Shown here in pieces: positions 52,639-61,895 of a stretch of 64,000 bases of DNA (positions within the stretch are counted from its first letter, which is position 1; every line of letters begins with the position of its first letter). This stretch comes from Glycomyces albidus. GTDB lineage: Bacteria; Actinomycetota; Actinomycetes; Mycobacteriales; Micromonosporaceae. The notes beneath the pieces were generated by a model. The model saw only the letters and a program-made list of their open reading frames with translations. It made no database searches and was not told the DNA's origin. The stretch is taken from positions 124,001 to 188,000 of the forward strand of contig NZ_WIAO01000002.1 in the NCBI RefSeq assembly GCF_009451885.1, in the 5' to 3' direction. Both the position numbers and the translations under genes were made by a program.

Positions 52639-54216
52639 TCAGTAGTTCCGCCACTCGGACTGCACGAGTTCGAGGATGACCGGGTGCATGAGCGTGGACG
52701 GCTGCATGTCCATCTCGGCCCGGTCGGGCGGGAAGACCTGGGCGGCTTCCAGGAGCTCGGGGGTCAAGGACCGGAACGGGCCGGCCGCGGGGTCCAGGCC
52801 CAGTTCCGGGACGGTCCCGTCGGCCTGGACGAGGTGGTAGCCCCAGTCGCCGAAGCTCGGCACCGACACCCAGTACGGGGCCGCGGCGTACCCGGCGTCA
52901 TCGAGGGTGGCCTTGATGGTCCAGAAGGTCTTCGGCGCGAAGTACGGGGACCCGCTCTGGACGACCATGCGGCCCGCGTCGGTGAGGCGGTCGCCGGCGA
53001 GCGCGTAGAACTCGGTCGAGTAGAGCTTCGCGGTCTCGGTCGCGTCCGGGTCGGGCATGTCGACGATGATCGCGTCCCACCGGCCGGTCTGCGTGCGCAG
53101 CCAGGTGAAGGCGTCCTCGTTGACGACCGTGACGCGCGGGTCGTCGAGGGCGTCCCCGTTGAGCGCCACCAGGTCCTCGAAGTCCCGGGCGAGGTCGGTG
53201 ACGGCGCCGTCGAGGTCGACCAGGGTCACCGACTCGACGTCCGGGTACTTCAGGATCTCGCGGACCGCGAGCCCGTCGCCGCCGCCGAGGACGAGGACGT
53301 TCGCGCGCGGGCCGTCCATCGCCGGGTGGACCAGCGCCTCGTGGTACCGGTATTCGTCCACCGAGGAGAACTGGAGGTCGCCGTTGAGGTACAGGCGCAG
53401 ATCCTGCTCGCCGAACGGCGACAGCGACTCGGTCATCACGATCTGCTGGTACCGCGTGTCCTCGGTGTAGACGATCGGCGCCGAGTAGAGCGCCTGGCGC
53501 GCATCCGTCTCGAACTTGTCCGTGTACAGGAACGCCGCCACCAGCAGCACCGCCGTGCCCGCCGCGACCAGCGCCAGGAGCTGCTTCGCCATCGTCGACA
53601 GGTCGCCGCGGAACAGCAGGAACACCAGGAGCACGCCCGCGACCGCGTTCAGCGCCCCCACCAGGAGCGCCCCCTGGATCTGCCCGAACACCGGCAGCAG
53701 GATGAACGGGAACGCGAGCCCGCCGATGAGCCCGCCCAGGTAGTCCGCGGCGTTCAAGTCCGCGACCGCCGCGCCCGCCGCCTGCTCGCGGATGCGCTGC
53801 AGCAGCTCCATCAGCAGCGGGATCTCCGCCCCGATCAGCAGCCCGATCGCGGCCGCGACCACCACCAGCGGCAGCGAGTACAGGTCCGTCCACGCGAACG
53901 CCGCGTACAGCAGCATCACGCTGAAACCGCCCAGGAGCGCCAGCGCCAGCTCGACCGCGGCGAACGCCAGCGCCGGCCAGCGCCGCAGCGGCTTCGCCGC
54001 CAGAGCGCCCAGGCCCATCGCGCACACCATCACCGCCAGCACGATCGACGCCTGCTGCGCGGTGTTCCCCACCAGGTAGGAGCCGAGCGTGATGAGCGCC
54101 AGTTCGTACACGAGCCCGCACGCCGAGACCGCGAACGCGGTCGCGAGCAGGCCGAAGCGCGCCAGGCGGACCCGGCGCGCACTCAACGTCGTCTGCGGGG
54201 CGGTCGCAGCGGTCAC
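52639..54216 (-). CDS. Membrane-embedded spermidine synthase-like aminopropyltransferase
   Basis: A 525-residue protein. The N-terminal ~215 residues contain about seven helices; the C-terminal ~290 residues are a spermidine-synthase/methyltransferase domain with LVLGGGDGLAVREILKY, VDLDGAVTDLAR and IIVDMPDPDATETAKLYS. Soluble homologues transfer aminopropyl groups from decarboxylated AdoMet; whether this membrane form does is untested. It is the last gene of a five-gene operon with DUF350, DUF4247, DUF2617 and DUF4178. Confidence 0.85.
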   Translation of the reverse strand: MTAATAPQTTLSARRVRLARFGLLATAFAVSACGLVYELALITLGSYLVGNTAQQASIVLAVMVCAMGLGALAAKPLRRWPALAFAAVELALALLGGFSVMLLYAAFAWTDLYSLPLVVVAAAIGLLIGAEIPLLMELLQRIREQAAGAAVADLNAADYLGGLIGGLAFPFILLPVFGQIQGALLVGALNAVAGVLLVFLLFRGDLSTMAKQLLALVAAGTAVLLVAAFLYTDKFETDARQALYSAPIVYTEDTRYQQIVMTESLSPFGEQDLRLYLNGDLQFSSVDEYRYHEALVHPAMDGPRANVLVLGGGDGLAVREILKYPDVESVTLVDLDGAVTDLARDFEDLVALNGDALDDPRVTVVNEDAFTWLRTQTGRWDAIIVDMPDPDATETAKLYSTEFYALAGDRLTDAGRMVVQSGSPYFAPKTFWTIKATLDDAGYAAAPYWVSVPSFGDWGYHLVQADGTVPELGLDPAAGPFRSLTPELLEAAQVFPPDRAEMDMQPSTLMHPVILELVQSEWRNY

Positions 54217-54238
54217 GACCGCGGTCGCCTCGTGCTCG

Positions 54239-54676
54239 TCACGACAGCGCCATCGCGATCACGCCGCCGAGCGCGACGTGCATCGCCGCGTTCACCCACA
54301 CCGCGGGCTGCAGCTCGTCGTCGGTCAGGATGTCGCCGAGCTTCCCAGGGGTGAGCAGGTCGAGGATGAGGAACGCGATCGCCATGGCGCCCAAGCCGAT
54401 CACGCCGTACACGAACGTCGAGACGACGCCCCGGACCACGCCGCCCTCGGACGCCCAGATCGCGCCGACCACGATCAGGCCGACACCGAGGACGTTCGAG
54501 GTCAGCAGGACCGCGGCGTTCTTGTTCCGCTCGGTCCAGATCAGCTCGCCGAGCTTCCCGGGGGTGAGCCAGTCGGTGACCAGGTAGCCGAGCACCATGA
54601 GGACGATCCCCACGACGCTGTACGCGACGGCGCCGAGCAAGGGGTCGAGGACGTCGCGGCTGAGCTCTTCGAACAT
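54239..54676 (-). CDS. DUF350 membrane protein
   Basis: A 145-residue protein with four helices arranged as two repeats, each ending in LTPGKLG (DWLTPGKLGELIW and DLLTPGKLGDILTD). This internal duplication defines DUF350 (YjfL-like). Function unknown; homologues cluster with polyamine-synthase-like and DUF4178 genes in distant bacteria. It is 22 bp from the synthase gene. Confidence 0.85.
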   Translation of the reverse strand: MFEELSRDVLDPLLGAVAYSVVGIVLMVLGYLVTDWLTPGKLGELIWTERNKNAAVLLTSNVLGVGLIVVGAIWASEGGVVRGVVSTFVYGVIGLGAMAIAFLILDLLTPGKLGDILTDDELQPAVWVNAAMHVALGGVIAMALS

Positions 54677-54721
54677 GTCAGGTGGCCGTGCCTTTCAGAA
54701 TGCGCTTCATGACAACTGGGC

Positions 54722-55195
54722 TTACTTGCCGGAGCCGGGGCCGCCGCCCCGGAACGGCGACGGAGGCGAGGACGACCAGCCCCAGCCGCCGAGGATGAAG
54801 ACCGACGAGTAGTGGTTGTAACCGGAGCGGTAGTCGTGCACCAGGATCTTCGAACCGCCCTGGTACGGCGACACCGCGACGATGTGCTTCGTGTACTGCA
54901 GGTAGTAGACGCCGCCCGAGGAGCGCTCGTCGACCGCCTCGGCGTCGTCGTCGATCTGGTCGGCCACGGTCGCGGGCGACAGGCTCGACGTGTAGGCCCT
55001 GCCGCCGCCCTCGTCCAGGTTCGCCGCCCGGGTGTAGTGGTCGCGGATCGTCCCGGTGGGGTTCGAGAAGTTCGAGTTCATCAAGAACACCCCGCCGCAG
55101 CACAGCGCCAGCACGACGATGATGGCCGTCCAGTGCTTCCAGTTCATGCCGCGCGACGCGGGGGTCGGAGGGGGCTGCTGCTGTCCGTTGGTCAT
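54722..55195 (-). CDS. DUF4247 protein
   Basis: A 157-residue protein: short Pro/Gln-rich head, one helix (about 20-40), and an extracellular domain with DEGGGRAYTSSLSPATVADQI and GVYYLQYTKHIVAVSPY, matching DUF4247, and a Gly/Ser-rich tail (GWGWSSSPPSPFRGGG). ATG 55195; next gene in the operon is DUF350, 45 bp away. Function unknown. Confidence 0.8.
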   Translation of the reverse strand: MTNGQQQPPPTPASRGMNWKHWTAIIVVLALCCGGVFLMNSNFSNPTGTIRDHYTRAANLDEGGGRAYTSSLSPATVADQIDDDAEAVDERSSGGVYYLQYTKHIVAVSPYQGGSKILVHDYRSGYNHYSSVFILGGWGWSSSPPSPFRGGGPGSGK

Positions 55196-55228
55196 TCGGC
55201 GTTCCTCGGTCGTCTCTCGGGGGTTCGG

Positions 55229-55741
55229 TCAGCTTACGGCTTCGACGCGACTGCTGGTGGTCACGACCTCGCCGTACTGCGGGTACGTGTGGACCGTGCG
55301 CCACGACAGCGGCTCGGTCCCGGTCACCTCCAGCGCCGTGAGCGCGTCCGGGTCGCCCCCGAACAGGCCCACGAGCAGGTCCGGTTCCGCAGTGCGCTGC
55401 ACGGCCCGGTCGCGCAGGGCCCGCACGCGGCCGCGCAGCTCGGGGACCGTCAGCGTCTCGACGGTGCACTCGTACCGGTGCCGCCACGCGCCGACGCGCT
55501 GGCTGAAGGACTCCGGCAGGTCGGGGGCGACGTCGGAGCGGTACGCGAGGGTCTCGGCGATGAACCCGTCAGGGGTCGCCACGACGGCCTGGTGGCTGGC
55601 GCCCAGCAGCCGCAGGGACAGCCGCAGGGGCCCGGCGTCGCGGTCCATGCGGTCCAGGACCGGCATCGGCGGCGCGTCGGGCCGGAAGGTGAGCGAGGCG
55701 GCCGAGACGTCGGCGAACGGCACCTCGATATGCGCTATCAG
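55229..55741 (-). CDS. DUF2617 protein, probably starting at CTG
   Basis: A 170-residue protein with VPFADVSAASLTF near the start and the DUF2617 pattern through GFIAETLAYRS and ALTALEVTGTEPLSWRTVHTYPQYGEVV. A GTG at 55723 would clip the first strand of the family. CTG 55741 restores it (LIAHIEVPF) and has GGAG 7 bases upstream, while the GTG has none. Cytoplasmic; function unknown. Confidence 0.78.
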   Translation of the reverse strand: MIAHIEVPFADVSAASLTFRPDAPPMPVLDRMDRDAGPLRLSLRLLGASHQAVVATPDGFIAETLAYRSDVAPDLPESFSQRVGAWRHRYECTVETLTVPELRGRVRALRDRAVQRTAEPDLLVGLFGGDPDALTALEVTGTEPLSWRTVHTYPQYGEVVTTSSRVEAVS

Positions 55742-55784
55742 CGTGTGCTCCGTGGGGGGATCGTCGTGCGGGCGGGCGGAGCGG

Positions 55785-56390
55785 TCAGGCTTCGCTCTGG
55801 TGGTAGATCGTGATCTGGTTCCGGTCGAGCGTGAGGCCCTTCGCGAGCTCCCACTTGCCCTCCTCGCCGAACCGCTCGAACGAGAGCTTCTGGCCGTCGG
55901 GGCCGGCGTAGTCGTGGTACTTGACCGAACCGGTCGGGGCGAGCCCGGTGGTGGCCTCGGACACGTACCGCGCGGTGCCCTTCTCGTCGGACCGGTACGA
56001 GACGCCCTCGTAGCTGAGCTCGCGGGGGCCCGGCTGCAGGTCGGAGTCGGTGATCTCCTCCCACATGACCACCTCGAGGTCGGGGTCGGCCTCGACCGAC
56101 AGCCAGCGCTTCACGCCGGTGCCGGTGTCCAGGAAGTGCTCGGACCACTGGTAGTCGCCCTCGGACAGCCGCAGGCTGCCGCGGACGGCCAGGGTCTTGC
56201 CGTACAGCTCGACCAGGTCGGCGGCCTTGAGGCGGCGGGGGTCGCCGCGGAGGACGTCGGTGTCGGCGTCGGCGAACGGGTCCACCGGCCCGGGGGCCGG
56301 GACCGATTCGTCCTTGCGGGTGTTGTTCTTGCGCCACAGCCACCAGCCGAGGACGGCCAGGGCGATGAGGAGGAGGACGACCCAGATCAT
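55785..56390 (-). CDS. DUF4178 protein with N-terminal membrane anchor
   Basis: A 201-residue protein with one helix at 2-21 and a DUF4178 beta-sheet domain (about 50-195: LRLSEGDYQWSEHFLDTGTGVKRWLSVE, VMWEEI, YEGVSYR, FERFGEEGKWELAKG). ATG 56390 is chosen directly before the hydrophobic helix; a GTG-started longer frame adds a hydrophilic tail. It opens the five-gene minus-strand operon. Confidence 0.8.
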   Translation of the reverse strand: MIWVVLLLIALAVLGWWLWRKNNTRKDESVPAPGPVDPFADADTDVLRGDPRRLKAADLVELYGKTLAVRGSLRLSEGDYQWSEHFLDTGTGVKRWLSVEADPDLEVVMWEEITDSDLQPGPRELSYEGVSYRSDEKGTARYVSEATTGLAPTGSVKYHDYAGPDGQKLSFERFGEEGKWELAKGLTLDRNQITIYHQSEA

Positions 56391-56567
56391 GGCGGTGCCT
56401 TCGCGTTTCGGGGGGTGCTCGGTGACGGGATGGTTTCCTGCTCTCACTCTACCGTCGCTTCGGCAACATCGGTGTCACCCGTGCGCCATGTGGGCAACCT
56501 AGGATCTAGCCTTGAGGCGGCGCACAACGATGTGGGCCGAACGTGATTCGGACTGGAGTATCGAGAC

Positions 56568-59500
56568 GTGTTGGCGTTCATCGGAGACGAAGAGTTCCGC
56601 GAAACCCTCCCCGACCGGGAGGAACTGCTGACCGAGGCGGCCCGACTGGCCGGATCCGACGAATCCCTGGCGCGGCTGGTGGAGCTGTACTGGAGCCTCG
56701 TGTCGGACGACGACCTTGTCGGCCGCAGCGCCCAGCAGCTCCTGGAGACCACCGCCCACCACCGCCGCATGGCCGAGACGCGCTCCCCGGGGCAGGTCTG
56801 CCTGGAGATCGACTGCCCCGACGACGCCGAGGGCCCCGACGCGGCCTCCTCGACCCGCGTCGACCTCGTCTGCGACGACTCCCCGTTCCTGGTCGACTCG
56901 CTCACCGGCCTGTTCAACCGGCACGGGATCGACATCGCCGTGTTCGTCCACCCCATCGTCCCGGTCCGCCGCGACGCGGACGGGAACCTCGAAGAGGCGC
57001 CCGCCGACGACGGCCGCCCCGAATCCTGGATGCACATCGAGGTCCAGCGGCTCTCCGACCCCGACGAGATCGCCAAACTCGAGACCGAGATCGGCGTCGT
57101 CCTCGCCGACGTCGCCGCCTGCGTCGCCGACTGGCAGGCCATGCGCGCCAAAGCGCTCGAGATCGCCGACGGACTCGACGCCACCGCCACCGGCGCCGAA
57201 GGCACCACGCCGCTGCCCGTCCCGCCCAAGGACATCGACGACACCGTCGAACTCCTGCGCTGGCTCGCGGACGACAAGTTCACGTTCCTGGGGTTCCGGC
57301 AGTACAAGCTCACCGGCGAAGGCGAGGACCAGGCGCTCTCGCCGCTCGCCGAGACCGGCCTGGGCCTGCTGCGCAAGGCGCCCGCCGCGCCCCGGCCGCT
57401 GACCACGTTCAACGCCGACGCCCGCTCCCAGATCGGCACCAAGCGGCTCCTGGTCATCACCAAGTCGAACGCGCGCTCCACCGTCCACCGGACGTCCTTC
57501 ATGGACTACATCGGGGTGAAGACCTTCGACACGAACGGCGAGCCCGACGGCGAGCTGCGCTTCCTCGGCCTGTTCACCTCCGCCGCGTACCTCTCCAGCG
57601 TCACCGAGCTGCCCGTCGTCAAGCGCAAGGTCGAGGAGGTCCTCGAACGCTCGGGCGTGACCCTCTCCTCCCACTCCGGGAAGGACCTCGTCACCGCCCT
57701 CGAGACGTACCCGCGCGACGAGCTGTTCCAGGCCCGCACCGACGACCTGTACTCGACCGCGATGGGCGTGCTGCGCCTCGCCGGGCGCCGCCGCCTGCGC
57801 CTGTTCGCCCGCCGCGACGTCTACGGCCGCTTCTACTCATGCCTGATCTACCTGCCCCGGGACCGGTACAACACCGAGAACCGGATCAAGATCGAGCAGA
57901 TCCTGCGCCGCCGCCTCCACGGCAAGGCCGTCGACTACGACGCCCGCGTCACCGAGTCCGTGCTCGCCCGCCTCCACTTCGTCGTCCGCATCGACCCGTT
58001 CGCCGAGCACCCGCCCGTCGACGTCGAGTCGATCCAGGCCGAACTCGCCGACGCCACCCGCTCCTGGGACGCCGACCTCGCCCTCCAGCTCGACCACCAC
58101 GTCGGCGAAGGCCAGGCCCGCACCCTCTACAAGACCTACGCGGCCGCGTACCCGCCCGCGTACAAGGCCGAGCACACGCCCATCGACGCCGCCAAGGACA
58201 TCGCGAAGCTCGAACTGCTCCGCGACGACGGCGACATGGAGCTCCAGCTGTTCCGCCGCGGCGGCGACGACGCGAACGTGCACTTCAAGCTCTACTCGTT
58301 CAACCAGCCCGTCGGCCTCTCCGAGGCCCTCCCGGTGCTCCGCGACCTCGGCGTCCGCGTCGCCGAGGAGCGCCCGTACCACATCGAGCGCCCCGACGGC
58401 ACCATCCACCTGCACGACTTCGGGCTCGAACTGCCCGGCCGGGCCGCCGAATCGATCCCGAAGCTGCGCATCCGCTTCGAGAACGCCTTCCGCGCCGCCT
58501 GGGCCGGCGAGGCCGAGTCGGACCGGCTCAACGAGCTCGTGATCGCCGCCGGCCTCACCTGGCGGCAGGTCGTCGTCCTCCGCGCCCTCGCGAAGTACCT
58601 GCGCCAGTGCGGGTTCGTGTTCTCCCAGGAGTTCATCGCCGCGACCCTCGGCGCCTACCCCGAGATCGCCGCGAACCTGGTGCGGCTCTTCGAAGCCCGC
58701 TTCGACCCGCGCGTGGGAGCCGACCGCGACGCCGCGGTCGCCCGCATCGACGACGCGCTCGCGGAGGGCCTCGCCGCCGTCCCGAGCCTCGACGCCGACC
58801 GGATCCTGCGGGCGTTCCTGACGCTCATCCGCTCGACCCTGCGGACCTCCTACTTCCAGCGCGGCGCCGCGGGCCGGCCCAAGGAGTACGTGGCGTTCAA
58901 GTTCGACGCCCGCTCGATCGACTTCCTGCCCCGCCCGCGCCCGCTGTTCGAGGTGTTCGTGTACTCCCCGAACTTCGAGGGCGTCCACATGCGGTACGGC
59001 AAGGTCGCGCGCGGCGGCCTGCGCTGGTCGGACCGGCGCGAGGACTTCCGCACCGAGATCCTCGGCCTGGTCAAGGCCCAGGAGGTCAAGAACACCGTCA
59101 TCACGCCCGTGGGCGCGAAAGGCGGGTTCGTGCTCAAACGCGACGGGTTCGCCGACCGGGCCGCGTTCCAGGCCGAAGGCGTCGCCCGGTACCGCGAGTT
59201 CATCTCGGCGCTGCTCGACATCACCGACAACCGCGACGCCGACAACACCGTCGTCCCGCCGCCGAACGTGGTCCGCCACGACGGCGACGACCCGTACCTC
59301 GTCGTCGCCGCCGACAAGGGCACCGCGACGTTCTCCGACATCGCCAACGCCGTCGCCGCCGAGTACGGGTTCTGGCTCGGCGACGCGTTCGCCTCCGGCG
59401 GCTCGGTCGGCTACGACCACAAGAAGATGGGCATCACCGCGCGCGGCGCCTGGGAGTCCGTCAAGCGCCACTTCCGCGCCGAGGGCCTGGACACGCAGAC

Positions 59501-61433
59501 GCAGGACTTCACCGTCGTCGGCATCGGCGACATGTCCGGCGACGTGTTCGGCAACGGGATGCTGCTGTCCGAGCACATCCGGCTCGTGGCCGCGTTCAAC
59601 CACATGCACATCTTCATCGACCCGGACCCCGACGCGGCCGTCTCGTACGCCGAGCGGCGCCGCCTGTTCGACCTGCCGCGCTCGACCTGGGCCGACTACG
59701 ACCCGGCGCTCATCTCAACCGGCGGCGGCGTGTGGGAACGCTCGGCGAAGTCCATCCCCGTCTCCGACGAGGTCCGGGCCGCGCTCGGCATCGACGCCGA
59801 CGTCAAGGACCTCACCCCGCCCGAACTCATCCGGGCGATCCTCACCGCGCCGGTCGACCTGCTGTGGAACGGCGGCATCGGCACGTACGTGAAGTCCGCC
59901 GCGCAGACCGACGCCGACGCGGGCGACAAGTCCAACGACGCGGTCCGCGTCAACGGCGAGGACCTGCGCTGCCGCGTCGTCGGCGAAGGCGGCAACCTCG
60001 GGTTCACGCAGCTCGGGCGCATCGAGTACGCCCAGTCCGGCGGGCCCGAGGGGCGCGGCGGGCGCATGAACACCGACTTCATCGACAACTCCGCGGGCGT
60101 GGACACCTCCGACCACGAGGTCAACATCAAGATCCTGCTGCGCTCGGCGACGCTCACCGGCCGGTGCGACCCCGCCTCGCGCGACAAGCTGTTCATGGAG
60201 ATGTCCGACGCCGTCGCGGACGCGGTCCTGGCCGACAACTACGGCCAGAACATGGCCCTGGCCAACGCGATCCGCCTCAACCGGCGCCTGCTTCCCGTCC
60301 ACATCAGACTGATGAAGCACCTGGAGAAGACCGTCGGCCTCGACCGCGAGATCGAGGGCCTCCCCAGCGACAAGCAGCTCAAGGAGCGTGCCGCCGCCGG
60401 GACCGGGCTCACCGAGCCCGAGCTCTCGGTGCTCCTGTCGTACGTGAAGATCTGGGCCAAGCGCGCCGTCCTCGACTCCGACCTGCCCGACGAGGAGTGG
60501 ACCGCGCCGGTGCTGCGCGAGTACTTCCCGGCGCCGCTGCGCGAGCCGTACGCCGACCTCATGGCCGAGCACCCGCTGCGCCGCGAGATCGTCACCACCG
60601 CGGTCGTCGGCGAGGCCGTCAACCGCGGCGGCACCACGTTCTTCTTCCGCATCGCCGACGAGACCGGCGCCGACGTCGTCGACGTCATCCGCGCGTACGT
60701 GATCATCCGCGACGCCTTCGGCCTGCCGGCCCTGTGGCGGCGCATCGAGGCCCTCGACAACCAGGTGCCGCAGGAGGCGCAGGTCGCGGCCATGCTCGTG
60801 ATCCGGCGGCTCCTCGACCGGGGCGTGCGCTGGCTCGTGCAGCACCGCCGGGGGCACCTCGACGTGGCCGCCGAGATCGGGCGGCTCCGGCCGGGCCTGG
60901 CGGTGCTCCAGCCGATGCTGCCGGTGCTGCTCATCGACTCCGAGGCGGTCGGGTTCGAGCGGTTCGTGGACCAGCTCGAGGACCAGGGCATGCCCGCCGA
61001 GCTCGCACGCGAGGCTTCGGCGCCGATCTTCGGGTTCGGGCTCGTCGACGTCGTGGAGTGCGCGCGGCTGCTCGAGACCGACCTGGAGACGACCGCGAAG
61101 GTGTACTACGGGATCGCCGCCCGCGTGCACCTCGACGAGATCCTCAACCAGATCTCGGCCCTGCCGCGCACGAACCGGTGGCAGACGCTCGCGCGGTCGG
61201 CGCTGCGGTACGACCTGTACGGCGCGATGGCCGGCCTGACGGCGAGCGTGCTCGAGGCGAAGCCCGGCACCGACCCGGCCGAGGCCGTCGACTCGTGGGC
61301 CGAGCGCAACGCCGCCGAAATCGCGCGGATCCACGAGGCGACCGAGGAGGCCGGGCGCTCCGACGAGAAGCTCGCGGTCCTGTCGGTCTCGCTCAGGCAG
61401 ATCCGCGGATTGGTGGACACCGACGGGGAGTGA
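56568..61433 (+). CDS. gdhB: NAD-specific glutamate dehydrogenase, large 180-kDa type
   Basis: A 1621-residue enzyme of the L_180 class, deaminating glutamate to 2-oxoglutarate with NAD+. The N-terminal ~700 residues are ACT-like regulatory segments. The catalytic core contains KVARGGLRWSDRREDFRTEI (about 810-830) and EVKNTVITPVGAKGGFVLK, then the nucleotide-binding part VVGIGDMSGDVFGNGM (about 984-1000) and RVVGEGGNLGFTQLGR. GTG 56568 follows GGAG. It is transcribed alone, divergent from the DUF operon. Confidence 0.93.
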   Translation: MLAFIGDEEFRETLPDREELLTEAARLAGSDESLARLVELYWSLVSDDDLVGRSAQQLLETTAHHRRMAETRSPGQVCLEIDCPDDAEGPDAASSTRVDLVCDDSPFLVDSLTGLFNRHGIDIAVFVHPIVPVRRDADGNLEEAPADDGRPESWMHIEVQRLSDPDEIAKLETEIGVVLADVAACVADWQAMRAKALEIADGLDATATGAEGTTPLPVPPKDIDDTVELLRWLADDKFTFLGFRQYKLTGEGEDQALSPLAETGLGLLRKAPAAPRPLTTFNADARSQIGTKRLLVITKSNARSTVHRTSFMDYIGVKTFDTNGEPDGELRFLGLFTSAAYLSSVTELPVVKRKVEEVLERSGVTLSSHSGKDLVTALETYPRDELFQARTDDLYSTAMGVLRLAGRRRLRLFARRDVYGRFYSCLIYLPRDRYNTENRIKIEQILRRRLHGKAVDYDARVTESVLARLHFVVRIDPFAEHPPVDVESIQAELADATRSWDADLALQLDHHVGEGQARTLYKTYAAAYPPAYKAEHTPIDAAKDIAKLELLRDDGDMELQLFRRGGDDANVHFKLYSFNQPVGLSEALPVLRDLGVRVAEERPYHIERPDGTIHLHDFGLELPGRAAESIPKLRIRFENAFRAAWAGEAESDRLNELVIAAGLTWRQVVVLRALAKYLRQCGFVFSQEFIAATLGAYPEIAANLVRLFEARFDPRVGADRDAAVARIDDALAEGLAAVPSLDADRILRAFLTLIRSTLRTSYFQRGAAGRPKEYVAFKFDARSIDFLPRPRPLFEVFVYSPNFEGVHMRYGKVARGGLRWSDRREDFRTEILGLVKAQEVKNTVITPVGAKGGFVLKRDGFADRAAFQAEGVARYREFISALLDITDNRDADNTVVPPPNVVRHDGDDPYLVVAADKGTATFSDIANAVAAEYGFWLGDAFASGGSVGYDHKKMGITARGAWESVKRHFRAEGLDTQTQDFTVVGIGDMSGDVFGNGMLLSEHIRLVAAFNHMHIFIDPDPDAAVSYAERRRLFDLPRSTWADYDPALISTGGGVWERSAKSIPVSDEVRAALGIDADVKDLTPPELIRAILTAPVDLLWNGGIGTYVKSAAQTDADAGDKSNDAVRVNGEDLRCRVVGEGGNLGFTQLGRIEYAQSGGPEGRGGRMNTDFIDNSAGVDTSDHEVNIKILLRSATLTGRCDPASRDKLFMEMSDAVADAVLADNYGQNMALANAIRLNRRLLPVHIRLMKHLEKTVGLDREIEGLPSDKQLKERAAAGTGLTEPELSVLLSYVKIWAKRAVLDSDLPDEEWTAPVLREYFPAPLREPYADLMAEHPLRREIVTTAVVGEAVNRGGTTFFFRIADETGADVVDVIRAYVIIRDAFGLPALWRRIEALDNQVPQEAQVAAMLVIRRLLDRGVRWLVQHRRGHLDVAAEIGRLRPGLAVLQPMLPVLLIDSEAVGFERFVDQLEDQGMPAELAREASAPIFGFGLVDVVECARLLETDLETTAKVYYGIAARVHLDEILNQISALPRTNRWQTLARSALRYDLYGAMAGLTASVLEAKPGTDPAEAVDSWAERNAAEIARIHEATEEAGRSDEKLAVLSVSLRQIRGLVDTDGE

Positions 61434-61575
61434 CCGGTTTTCGGGCAGCACAGGCGGGGTCGTCTTCCGGCCCCGCCTCGGTGATGCCGGGGCGCGATGC
61501 CGAGGGTCGTGAAGCGGCGCGGGCGATGTTCTGCCGCACGGGGTCCGGCGGTTTGGCGAGCTCGGGGAACTGAGA

Positions 61576-61655
61576 CCGGTTCGCGGGCAGGGGCAGAGGC
61601 ACTGAGGCCGGTTCGCAGGGCCCCCGGTTCAACACCCTGACACGAGGGTCCGACA
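61576..61655. repeat. Dispersed intergenic repeat, copy 2
   Basis: An 80-bp unit beginning CCGGTTCGCGGGCAGGGGCAG and ending GAGGGTCCGACA, with an ACCCT-N6-AGGGT hairpin near its 3' end. About 85% identical to the next copy by eye. Confidence 0.75.
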
Positions 61656-61680
61656 AAACGCCTGGTTCGAGATTCCGAGA

Positions 61681-61759
61681 CCGTTTTGCGGGCAGCGGCA
61701 GCGGCACTCAGGCCCGTTCGCAGGGCCCCCGGTCAATACCCTGGCACGAGGGTCTGACA
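61681..61759. repeat. Dispersed intergenic repeat, copy 3
   Basis: A second unit in the same orientation, 105 bp downstream of copy 2 (GTTTTGCGGGCAGCGGCAG ... CGAGGGTCTGACA). Confidence 0.75.
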
Positions 61760-61895
61760 GTTTGGTCCGGGCCGGGTGCTGCAATGGCGGCTTGCTCGGG
61801 GTTTATCGGTCACTCGCGGGCTCGTGCGCGCTAGTCGCAGCGGAACGCGAGTGCAGCCCGTGGATAATGTGGGCTCGGAGGAGAAGGAAGTACGA

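Larger units (their letters stand above)
61434..61895. other. 462-bp gap between gdh and ROK
   Basis: No gene is supported; a minus-strand frame spelling SDPRVRVLNRGP arises from the repeats. The gap contains two tandem-oriented copies of a ~79-bp repeat and the GGAGGAGAAGGAAG ribosome site of the ROK gene. Confidence 0.6.

Noticed and set aside
56543-61573. A 1676-codon frame overlapping the glutamate dehydrogenase
   Set aside because: It is Arg/Pro-rich, typical of a frame shifted within high-GC coding DNA, and has no family motifs.
61600-61660. GGTTCAACACC stretch as part of a tRNA gene
   Set aside because: No acceptor or anticodon stem can be built around it, and the same sequence recurs in the dispersed repeat.
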